A stretch of DNA of 64,000 bases from Diphasiastrum complanatum (Eukaryota > Streptophyta > Lycopodiopsida > Lycopodiales > Lycopodiaceae). This document shows positions 12,027 through 22,570 of the stretch, one piece after another. A program made the translations under genes and the position numbers. The notes under the pieces are model-generated. The model saw only the letters and a program-made list of their open reading frames with translations. It was not told where the DNA came from and made no database searches. The stretch lies in assembly GCA_029204225.1 (NCBI GenBank), contig CM055102.1, positions 12,505,939 through 12,569,938 on the forward strand, written 5' to 3'. Positions within the stretch are counted from its first letter, which is position 1; the number at the start of each line of letters is the position of its first letter.

Positions 12027-14197
12027 GAGGAGTTCTCAATATCAAAAAGACCCTTCAAGGAATGCCATGTAAGATATAGAAAAATATCAAAATAAAGAAA
12101 ACAATATTGTTTATTTGCTTGCCCACACCACTCCCAAGGCCTCCCCAACTCCCAATGATCTAACCATAGTGTCTATAGTCACAGTCAAGAACTGTTAACA
12201 GTTCACAGTATAACTTGACTAAATTCAAAAATATTCTCTCCATTGGTTACAAAAAGGGCAATATTTTCACTGGATCTAGAATATGACCGCCATCCCCAAA
12301 TTCGAATCAGGAAAGAATGCAAAATGTTTACATATGCATTCCTTCCATGAGAATGGAAATATGAGCGCCAACTACCTATTGGAATGAAAAAAATGAGTGG
12401 CATTTCCAAATTTGAATCAAGCATACAAGCATGGAGATTGGATTGATCGTACACATTGTGAAAGATTCAACTAGTTTCATTACATTTTGCAATATTTTCA
12501 TATTTGGCATATTGAGGCCAAAACTTGTTTTAGACTTAGAGGTTGACTTTTCAAAGTTTATTAGTCTAAATTTTATTTGAATAAATACTTTTTGAAAGTG
12601 TGGGAAAGATAGAATGCTAGTTTGAGTAAATTCAATTTGAATAAGTTGGGTACATTGAATCTAGAACCAAAATTGGTAGGGTTAGCATTTTGGTCGGAAA
12701 TAACTTAGTTGCTTACTGTTGGATTATTCTCTTTCTTATTGATTGACTAATCGGTTTTAATCCTCATCCATTGTTTATCCAGTTCTATGGATTTTCCTGT
12801 GTTTTTATACAGTCTGCAAAATTACAAGTGTTTTTACACAGTCTGCAGAAATACACGGGGTTTGACAACAGTGTCGTATTTTCTCTCTCTAGTCTTGATC
12901 CATGAGATCTGACAAAGTCTCATCTGATAAATCCTTGCAAACAAATAAAGTTGGTGTCCTACGAACACTAGCACTCGAGAAAAAATCAACAAATATATGT
13001 AATGAGATAAACCAACTTAGGTGAACAATTTTCGAGCCTATGCTTATCTTCATAGCATTTCTAATATCAACGAGTAGCTTGCATCTCAAGGATTCAGAAA
13101 CAACGCTGTCAGGAGTAGGCCACTTATCACTTTGAAAACTAGGTAATGGAATTGCTTCGAGCTTGCCAAAACTTCCATCTGTTTGTGGCGTCTATAAAGA
13201 TTCATAAAAATAGATACCACAATCTACAAGTTCCTTTGGACTTCTTCCTCTGTATTGCAGCTTTCCAACATCAGAGTGAATCACATCTAATATTCCTACA
13301 ATTGATTGTGCGGGCTCCCATTCACTTATGCATGATGGATATAAATCTGAAAGAAAAAAACAATGTTGAAGCATTTAAATTATAATCTGAAGAGCATCAA
13401 TAAAGAAAATCACCTATGATTGTTGTAGAGTGCATATGTTTTGATATACTTACAATTACATTTTTGATGATCATGAGGATTGATATCATGTACTTTGATT
13501 TCTGAATGCATGTATACATGTTGTACTAAGACTTCTGATATCTATTGACCTCCCGAGGTAGTCTTAAACTCCAAATTTTTTGCTTTCCAATAAGATTTGT
13601 AGGTAATTTTTGCTCTTTTCTTTTGTCAATTTGATGATGGATGCAACAGTACCCATGAGTTCTTCGTACATTTTGTTGGCTTCCAGTTATCAGCTTCATC
13701 TTTCTCATTGTAAAGAATCACAGACTCGATTGTACATCTAGATATCCTTGCCATTGCTATTTTCAAAGCTTGGGCGCCAAAAATCTCTCTGATATGATAC
13801 TTAATTTCAATTTTTCGTATCACATTTAGTCTAATGTGAATGCCAACATAGTCACGGTTACTGCGTATACCATATTTTATGTAATTGCACATACTATATT
13901 TCTATAACTGTAACTAGTATAGTTAGAAAATTTCATTATACTAACCATCATAGTCAAGTAAATTTAACTTGAGGTATTGACATCGGGCAGGAAGAAGAAA
14001 CCAATGGGGTACGTCCATGCTGTCCGAACACAAATTTCAAAGTTTTCTATATTGCATTTTTTATTTTTTAGTTAATTTGAACTATGTTACGTAGATTTCA
14101 AATCTGTGCATTTTGATTGGGCCTGGTGACGGTCGAAACTAAAGAAATAAAATAAAAGTATCTTTACAAAGGGTCTTTTTGATATTGAGAACTCCTC
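12027..14197 (-). mobile_element. TIR-bounded (Pack-type) element carrying gene fragments
   Basis: About 2.2 kb bounded by 34-bp perfect inverted repeats (12022-12055 and 14169-14202) that run GAGGAGTTCTC inward. It sits within a copia coding frame. Dinucleotide TA flanks both ends, but the exact termini and target-site duplication are uncertain. There is no recognisable transposase. Minus-strand frames look like pieces of cellular exons: about 13626-13790 (NEKDEADNWKPTKC), 13192-13374 (GRSPKELVDCGIYFYESL) and 12889-13089. That is the pattern expected of a non-autonomous element with captured host sequence. The parent gene is not recognised. A truncated copy starts at 39073. Confidence 0.5.
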
Positions 14198-14202
14198 TAA
14201 TG

Positions 14203-14942
14203 CGAGTTTGATTCGCTTATTAAAAACAATACATGGTCACAAATGTCACTTCCAAGCAACAAGAAGGTTGTTGGTTGTAAATGGCTCTTTAAACAAAAGT
14301 TTAAAGCTGATGGTTCATTAGATCGATATAAAGCTCGATTAGTGGCCAAAGGATATTCACAAGTCGAAGGCATCGATTATAATGATACATTCTCACCGGT
14401 TGTCAAGATGAATTCCCTCAGAACCTTACGTGCAATTGCTACAGCTAAGGACATGTTTATACATCAGATGGATGGAAAAACAACCTTTCTGAATGGAAGA
14501 TTAGAAGAAGAGATTTATATACAAGAACCGCAAGGATACATTAAGCTTGGGAATGAGAGTCTAGTGTGTAAACTACACAAGACTATTTATGGATGTAAAC
14601 AGTCACCTAGAGCTTGGTATCAGCATATAGATGTTTATCTAAAGTCAGAAGGCTTTAGTGAAGGGTATGCAGATTCGAATATCTATGACGAAGAATCCTC
14701 GATTCCATGCTCGGACGAAGAATCCTCAATTCCATGCTATGACAAAGAATCCTCGATTCCATGCTCGGACGAAACATATTGAGATCCACTTTGTTCGACA
14801 TCAAGTTGCAGATGGCAAAGTAGAATTGGATTATTGTGCTATAGAGGATATGGTTGCCGACATATTCACCACACCACTCCCTAAGGATAAAGTTGAATTT
14901 TGTAGAAGACAATTAAGAGTAGTTCATGATGACATGTCTTAG
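14203..14942 (+). mobile_element. Ty1-copia RT / RNase H terminal fragment
   Basis: Starts in the copia segment EFDSLIKNNTW, then VVGCKWLFKQKFKADGS and YKARLVAKGYSQ, and NGRLEEEIYIQEPQGY in the reverse transcriptase. The catalytic YVDD region and most of RNase H are deleted. The RT part joins a 27-bp tandem repeat (14687-14767) and then the RNase H C-terminus (RTKHIEIHFVRHQ, DIFTTPLPKDK), ending TAG at 14940-14942. Two frames are used across the deletion. A polypurine tract and LTR follow immediately. Confidence 0.85.
14687..14767 (+). repeat. 27-bp repeat x3 in copia RNase H
   Basis: Three head-to-tail 27-bp units in the RNase H frame. Each encodes a version of TKNPRFHAR, part of the normal NPxFHxRTKHI motif. 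The same triplication is at 46982-47062. Confidence 0.85.
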
Positions 14943-14953
14943 ACATTATAACT

Positions 14954-14962
14954 AAGTGGGAG
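14954..14962 (+). other. Copia polypurine tract
   Basis: AAGTGGGAG abuts the LTR start (TG at 14963). This is the usual plus-strand priming site of plant copia elements. Second copy at 47249-47257. Confidence 0.75.
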
Positions 14963-15166
14963 TGTTAAATATAATGTATAGTCTAAATGTCTAAAGGACT
15001 ACTATATGCCACGTGGACCACTTTGGGTCCCCAACCGTCGCACCTCTGCGACATACACATAGAGACCTCTCTTTCTCTCTCGCATACTACTCTACATGTA
15101 AGAGCTATTGCTCTCATTAACGACAATCAATATATTCTCTTGTCACTCTTTCTCTCTCGTTCCGCA
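14963..15166 (+). mobile_element. Short copia LTR fused to CKX copy 2
   Basis: A 204-bp LTR starting TGTTAAAT right after the polypurine tract and ending CGCA. It contains a perfect G-box CCACGTGG at 15009-15016 and CT-rich DNA near its end. The next bases are 'at', then an ATG that opens into CKX exon 1. The second copy (47258-47463) has the same junction, so fusion happened once, before segment duplication. LTRs normally carry promoter signals, so this one could transcribe the CKX fragment; that is inference. Confidence 0.75.
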
Positions 15167-15168
15167 AT

Positions 15169-15990
15169 ATGAATCTCAACCTAAATATTTCTTTCTCGAG
15201 CACCGCCAAGGCATCTCAAGACTTCGGCCACATGTATCACGACCGCCCATCTGCAATTCTATACGCATCTTCAGCACAGGACATCGTTGCAATAGTGAAG
15301 CTTGCATACTTCTCACCAAACCATCTAACCATAGCTGCAAAAGGAGTAGGTCATTCTATCTACGGCCAAGCACAAGCTCTGCATGGGATTGTAATCGAAA
15401 TGTCTAGTCTGAAAGGCATCGAGGTGGGCGTGCATGGATTTGGAGAAGCTGCAGTTCCGTTTGTGGAGGCTAGCAGTGGCGAGCTATGGATCGACGTGGT
15501 GAAGGAGGCATTGAAGAAGGAAATGGCGCTGAGATCTCTAACGGACTATCTGTATCTGCATGGGAGGGACACTGTCCAATGTCGGGGCAGGCCTTTAGAT
15601 ATGGCCCTTAGATCTCCAACGTCCCTGAACTGGAGGTCGTCACAGGTAACTTTGCTCATTATGGTCTTCATTTTTGTCAATGCCTCAAGTGTCCATGCGC
15701 AACAGGTTCACAAGCGTAGACAAAAAGATTGGCATGATCGTTTAATTAAGCTCAAGGAGTTTAAAGAGGAGGATAAGGTCCTCCTATATCAAGCAAAAGC
15801 ACATAAAGGAAAGTTGAAATTCACCGAGCAATCAAAATGCAAGCAAAGCGACAAGCTTTCCCAGATGAGATGGAATCCGATGGTACAAAGTCGAAAGGAG
15901 AAAAGCTCCTACGAAAGCCCAGATCCAAGAAAGCAGCCACACAAACAAACTACATCTGGGTCAGAAAATTCACAAGATGAGAGCTCTTGA
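15169..15990 (+). pseudogene. LTR-started chimeric ORF: CKX copy 2 exon 1 + gypsy integrase tail
   Basis: A 273-codon open frame. Its ATG (15169-15171) lies at the LTR junction, and exon 1 homology begins at 15170, about 60 codons into normal exon 1, so the N-terminal targeting peptide is absent. The CKX part includes HMYHDRPSAIL and GHSIYGQAQAL. It then shifts frame at the same 2 bp and 8 bp deletions as copy 1, passes unspliced through the exon 1 donor (after 15645), and at about 15685 enters a gypsy integrase C-terminus (RRQKDWHDR, EEDKVLLYQAKAHKGKL) in its correct frame. It is open by sequence; I have no evidence that a protein is made. No exons 2-5 follow. Confidence 0.7.
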
Positions 15991-17827
15991 TCAGATACGG
16001 CATCACAATAGCACTCCTCACCACCTCATGGCACTGATGTTGTAGTCACATCCATGGCTACTGACACAACAACTGAATCCCAAGTTATTCCACCAGCCTC
16101 AGTTGCAATTGCACTGCTGCTAGATAATACGCCAACAATGCCACATTCACCAGCAACACAAACAATACAAGCAAATCATTTGGTAACTAGTGTAGAGAAG
16201 CCAATCAACTTGACAATGTCCGAAGAAGCGGTTGTGCAGCTCCTACCACAATCCCCACAAGCAACAGGTTTGGGAGGGGAGACGATGACAACCGAAACAC
16301 CACAGTAGCAGGAAATGGCAGGTCCACATTATTACAGACGATTCAACCTATTTGGATGCCAAATACTTGATAGAAATAAATGACGACATCGATGCAGGAA
16401 AGGAATACCAATTGGGGGAAGCCAACTCATACCAGATACCATTGCCACTTCCACCCAACTTGCCACTCCATCCATCACCCTCACACCCACTACCACATTT
16501 CCATTCCTCCGTCATTGCCACTACCACCTCCACTCTCTCTAACATCCTTCTTTGGACTAACGCTACCCAGCCACAACTCTGTCAAATACCCCATCCTCAC
16601 CAATCCCGAAGAACTCTCAGAGGTGGCCAAGCGATCCATACTGAGGCTATCCGAGACCAGCTACCATCTACACTGGTTAGTGATTAGCATAGAGAACTGA
16701 AAATTACAGTCAAGCAGTAGGAACAAGTCATACCAGAGCTGTAGAGGCAAATCAAAAAGAAAGAAGTTGACACTGAGGAGAATAAAATATCGATTATGGA
16801 GTTGCGAGCCACCATGGGCAAGCAAGCTCAAGAGCTCAATGAAGTCCAAGATCAACTTAAGCAACAGATCGACCAAATTCATGATGGGTCATCTGGAGTA
16901 ATGATAGTTGATCTCCCTCCAATGCAGCCGAAAGATATTCTTGTGTAGCCCCCTAAAGCTCCAACAATCAAAATGGAGAATCACGTAAGACTTTTTCAAG
17001 AGAAGGTTGACAAGATGAATTTTAAAGGAGCTGCTAATAAACAAGAAAAAGCCATCCAAGAGTCCCAAAGGCAATTGGAGCAAATGTTGAATGACCTACA
17101 AAAAGTTTTGGACAAAGTGAACCAACTATGGAACACTGCGTGCAAGGCCCAAGCAAGAAATTCTGAACGACATCCAAAGGACAAAGACGGAGATGATGAC
17201 GTTGCAGGACACGACGAATCAATGTACCAATTGGATAGTAGTTTGGGATCGGATGGGAAGGAGACCAAAGCCGCTATTGAAAGTGATCTCTCAACCCCCC
17301 AACCTAGCTATAGAACTTCTCATTTTTCAATGTTGGAATTCTCTCAAACCTTCGTGCCCACGCACCATGTTCCCCAGCCATCACTCCCCCATCCCTACCT
17401 TAGTCAACCCTTGAGACCACACGAAGGACCTCCTGAGATGTACAAAGCCCGACGAGACGAGTTCATTAAAAAACTTAGCTCTTCCGATGCCATGTATAAC
17501 CTCGTCAAGAATCCTATCCTTGGACAACCCACCAAATTCATGCCATCCTCACCCAATCACAACCCACCTGACCTACCCAAAACCACACCGAAGAGTTTGA
17601 TGAATTTGATTAATGGGCAGAAATTGAAACGCCAAGTAACAAGGTTCCAAACTGTAATAGTTAAGTAGGGATTTACTGACTGATAAAGAGAATCAGTGAA
17701 CACTTTAGGGATGTCATATAGTTTTCTAGTCAAGCATCTTGGTGTCACTAGTTGATAGGGCCCATTTTGGCATTAGAGGTCAAATAGTCAGAGCCCAATT
17801 ATTGAAATTCATTTTTTAACACTTCAT
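15687..17827 (+). mobile_element. Ty3-gypsy 3' remnant (integrase tail and downstream ORF)
   Basis: Begins in the integrase C-terminus and matches 51492 onward in the longer copy at 50544-54235. Downstream is a long, partly open region with no RT or LTR. It includes the 231-codon frame at 16973-17668. Relative to the other copy about 690 bp is missing near 17605, and the segment ends at 17827, where the copy 3 promoter starts. Confidence 0.65.
16973..17668 (+). CDS. Gypsy-associated coiled-coil ORF (relic)
   Basis: 231 codons. The N-terminal ~55 residues are Gln/Lys/Leu-rich and look coiled-coil (KVDKMNFKGAANKQEK, QRQLEQMLNDLQKVLDKV). An acidic stretch (KDKDGDDD) follows, and then Pro/His/Ser-rich sequence (HHVPQPSLPHPYLSQPL). 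A stop at about 16947 separates it from more upstream coiled-coil coding, so the original ORF was longer. It lies 3' of integrase, where some plant gypsy elements carry an extra gene of unknown role. The copy at 52595-53401 is broken. Confidence 0.4.
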   Translation: MENHVRLFQEKVDKMNFKGAANKQEKAIQESQRQLEQMLNDLQKVLDKVNQLWNTACKAQARNSERHPKDKDGDDDVAGHDESMYQLDSSLGSDGKETKAAIESDLSTPQPSYRTSHFSMLEFSQTFVPTHHVPQPSLPHPYLSQPLRPHEGPPEMYKARRDEFIKKLSSSDAMYNLVKNPILGQPTKFMPSSPNHNPPDLPKTTPKSLMNLINGQKLKRQVTRFQTVIVK

Positions 17828-18906
17828 TTGTCTAAATCTTGCTTGCTCCTGTCATCAATGGATTTGATACAAGTTGCAGTGTCTAAATCTTGCTTGCTCC
17901 TGTCGTCAATGGATTAAAGATTTGATACAAGTTGCAGTTTCCCATGATGATGCAGTTCTATGCGTGCATCGTAGGCTCGTAGCTGCACGGAAATTGAAAT
18001 AGCCGAGCTTAGAAATTAGTGTTTGCTCGGCCCCCATCACGGATTACAAGTTTCTGAGGACAGAGGCAGTCTCTAATGAGATCCCAGCCAGGTGCACTTG
18101 CCGTGCACTCTCTAATGAGATCCCAGCCGGCCAGGTCCATGCGTGGTAGGCCCTCCATTAAAGTCCACCAAAGACTACAGTTCAGTGTCCTCTATATATC
18201 TTGCTGAAGTGTTGCGATCCTTAACACTACCAACGGAATATGTGTTTGAGGAGAGAGCGAGATCGAGATCGATCGAGAGAGAGAGAGAGAGAGAGAAAGA
18301 GAGCGCCCCAGCTGATCTTTGGCTTAGTTTAAGCTTTCACTGTGATACACAGTTCAATTGTACTAGTTGGGATCGTTTATATGCATAGTACATATAAAAC
18401 CACTTCTCCTATGTCAGAACTGAATGTGCTGATCTTTTCTATTATTTCTGGAAAGCTCAAAGATGTGGCCAAACTTGTAATCTCTACATAGTAAACTCTC
18501 TAGCTACTTCTTTACAAGACATTTGCTCCTGAACTATCCCCATTTGAAAATGTTGCAGTTTCCTTGTGTGCATCTCAGTTAGGATTCTCTTGAGATATTA
18601 AGATAAAGAGATTGCATTATAATTTGAATAACCTCACAATTGATTTTGCGTAATTAACATCATTGTTTTGAACAGTTTCTAGTGGTTACTTCCCCAATAC
18701 GAGTAGAGAGGTCCGACCAACACTGCTATAGAATGACCTCAAGCCAATTCAATAACGCTTCTCGTGGATGGGATTGATCAGCTCAATGTAGTCAAAGCTT
18801 TCGATGCATGATAGGACTTTCGACACATAGAGTAGCGCTTTGCAGCATCGGTCCAGAATTAGTATAACCCAACAGTTGTTCCGTATTCGATCAATCGAGA
18901 GGAGCT
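17828..18906 (+). promoter_or_regulatory. 5' flank and candidate promoter of CKX copy 3
   Basis: Homologous to 26-1359, but with the region equivalent to about 255-535 deleted. TATATAT lies at 18193-18199. A second tandem duplication of 'ctctaatgagatcccagcc' (about 18071-18130) is shared with copy 6 only, showing that the promoters of copies 3 and 6 are sisters. GA-rich leader sequence at about 18251-18302. Confidence 0.45.
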
Positions 18907-19520
<614 letters not shown>

Positions 19521-22149
19521 TAACTTTGCTCATTATGGTCTTCATTTTTGTCAATGCCTTTTCTGTTAATGGATTTATGGCAGTTTATTTAACTCTACTT
19601 TTTGTTGTAACACATGATTTTCTTTCATTCGATGATTGATGTTATTTTCTAATGCCAACACTATACATTCTACCTGTGAAAACATATGTTGTTTATCAAT
19701 AATAAATTGAACCACACTAGCATTGTTATGTAAATGTTACATTATACTGAATAATGGGTTGAACTTGAGTAGGGATCACAATGCTCTAAGATATTAACAT
19801 TGCACCAACAGTGATTTGAGCCCAAGTCAATTGGTCAAGGAATTTTCATCCTACCATAATTTATAATTTGTAGTGAAGATTTGTTTTATCCATGCAAGAA
19901 TATTTATATAGACCACAAATCTCGTTGCTTTGATGTTATGAAAGTGGATGTAGTGAAAAAATAATCGATTTTGGAAGGACCTTCTACTTGAATTGGAGGA
20001 CTTTAGAGAGCTCTAAAAATTGTTTCATGAGTTGTAGGTGAATTAATCAACTTTGGAGAGGCATCTAAAATTGCTTAAAGAGTTGTAGGTGATACACTCT
20101 TTTCTTCTTATTGAAATGCTTAGAAAGCTTATAGATTCTCTCTCTCTCTATCTCTCTTTCAAAAACATGTGTGCACACATGCACTTATAAAGAGAAATAT
20201 CGATTTGTTTAGTGCTATCTCTGTAAGCCGTTCTCCTCGCTTTTTTAATAAGTGCAACTAACAATGGCCATTCAATAATTCATGCTAGAAAGCTCATGGG
20301 CTTGCTCATGGGCTCTAAGTGCCAGCCTATAGGAAATGATTATTTTTATTCCAATAAAGACACACGAATAAAAATTGATCATGATGCGAACAAGATATGT
20401 GGCAATATAACTCTTACCATCAAGAGTTGACCCTATCTACACAGGCTTCGCTTTATGGCATGCGTGCTCAAATTTCCTAAAGATGTTGGGCAAAGAACTT
20501 CATGCTACGAGTATACATCATTAAACCATTAATATTGTCAAATTTAAAAGATTTTATGTTCTCAAGGATATTGCCCAAGAACAGATCCAAAGGGATGTAA
20601 AGCTCTAGTCATTAGAGTTTACCTGATGTAAAGACCTAAATTGAAGGTGTTCTACCCTGCATGGGGAGGCTTAGAAGGTGTTTACTAAGAGTCAAGATAT
20701 TCTGCAAACACCATGATAATCCTTTTAGTAGCCACCCTTTATGAGTTATTTTGATAAGTTTGTGCTTATGCTACTATTCAATGTCACTAGTTATGTATAT
20801 CATTTGTAATGAATACCTAGAATGAGTTACTTTCATAATTGTGTGCTAATGTCACAATGTGCATATCATTTCTTAATTGTAGCTTTGGCATAATATGCTA
20901 GAATAGAAAAAATGCTTGTTAGGCATAATGGATATCCTATATATAATTTGTCCATTGCACAAGACATTTTATAAACAAGTTGTCCATTTTGCATGCAAAA
21001 TTATTTATCTATGATTAAGTAATCTATTAATAGCCTTTTTTTTTCATACTAGTGTTTTGTCACTCTCACACGTGTTCAACACGTTGGGTAACTGTGTCTT
21101 GTCACTCATACATAGCTTGACTTGTTGACATCTTGGAGTCATGTGCTCTATGACGATTAAACTCGATCACTTATTACTCAATGTACACCATATATTTGTG
21201 CATAAAAAATGTCAGCACAAGTAACAAGGAAGCTACATAACCATATCACTATCCATGACTATAAAAAAAAAGCATTGAAACTTGGTGCATAGTTGCATAT
21301 AATACGTATTTTATAGTAATATACCATATAAGTAACGTATTATATAAAAACGTATAATACAACGTATTATACATATTTGATCACTATATTATAATTTTCA
21401 ATAGTTTTAGTCAAGAACAAAAATGAGATTTTATTATCTTAGTGTTCATCCCTTCAAACATAAACATAAGAACAAAATTCTAAAGAAAACCGTGCATCAC
21501 ATATGAATTATTTGATAAAAACTTGTCAATTGTCAAAAGGTACAGGTAGGGCTATCTATTAGCTATACGTATTTTTTAGCCAAAAAAAGTATAATACACA
21601 TATTATATGGCACCGTATTATATGCTTGTATTATACGATGCAACTATGGTTTCGTGAAGCAACTACCTAGCAAATTGGAGTCAAACTCTAGAGCATAACT
21701 TATAAGTAGAACAAAGAAAGTACCCTCCACCTCACCACTTATTGGAAGACAAATCTTAGGAAATTTTTATGATAGGGCATTCAATAAAAGAGTTGACATC
21801 ACTAGGGCTACTATCTCAAAGACCTTGAACATGGAATTTTCAAACAAAACATTGGAGAGTTGCTCACCACCCATCTATGAATATCATAGTGACTTGTTGT
21901 ATCCAACTTTCTCCCCTGAGCTAGACGAAGCAAAATCAGAAAGAGCAAATGATGTAGGGGTCTTCCATGCAAGCTAGCTTAGACGAAGAAGAAAATGTGC
22001 TCAATGAATGTTTATGATGCTTTCAAAATTATCAACTCCACCAAAACTTCTTACTAAGCTAGAACAATTCTTTTTCATCTTTCATCAATGAGGACATTAT
22101 GCATGAGAGTAGAATACACCTACCTATTACTTATAGGTAGACAAGGGAT

Positions 22150-22570
22150 CACTACAACACTCGCCATGATTTCCAATGTGAAATCACACATTTAGGTTTT
22201 TTGAATCTACAAAGGTGCCACAAAACATGTCACAACAGGGTCGTCGAATTTTGACAACTATAAAACGTGTCGCAAAATGATGCCTACCCCAACTAGCTCC
22301 GCAGGAGCCATCAGTAGGACACTGATCAAGGTTGTCCACACGAACGTCACATTTTGACGCCCATGTGGACGTTGCTATTCGACGTCCATGTGGACGTCAC
22401 AATCCAGCATCCAACTGTACATCGCATTCGACTACCAAAACCTAACGTGGAAGTACATGTGCACGAGTTAGTTCAACGTGTTTTTGGTGTCTTGGACGTC
22501 AAAAAGTGACATACAATACCAGTGTCAATTTTGACGTCTATTATAGTTTTTGACAAATAAACAGAGTAGC
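22150..22570. mobile_element. CACTA-like end, second copy
   Basis: Same CACTACAACA start and subterminal repeats as 9018-9440, with point differences. It is carried inside the 3'-flank piece embedded in intron 1 of CKX copy 3. Confidence 0.4.

Noticed and set aside
11816-12079. Open frame read as an independent small gene
   Set aside because: Its sequence is the copia integrase-RT linker, and its last codons run into the inserted TIR element.
14963-15166. LTR considered as an independent solo LTR insertion into CKX exon 1
   Set aside because: Copia pol and a polypurine tract lie directly upstream of it, so it is the 3' LTR of a 5'-truncated element; the upstream half of exon 1 is not found on the other side.
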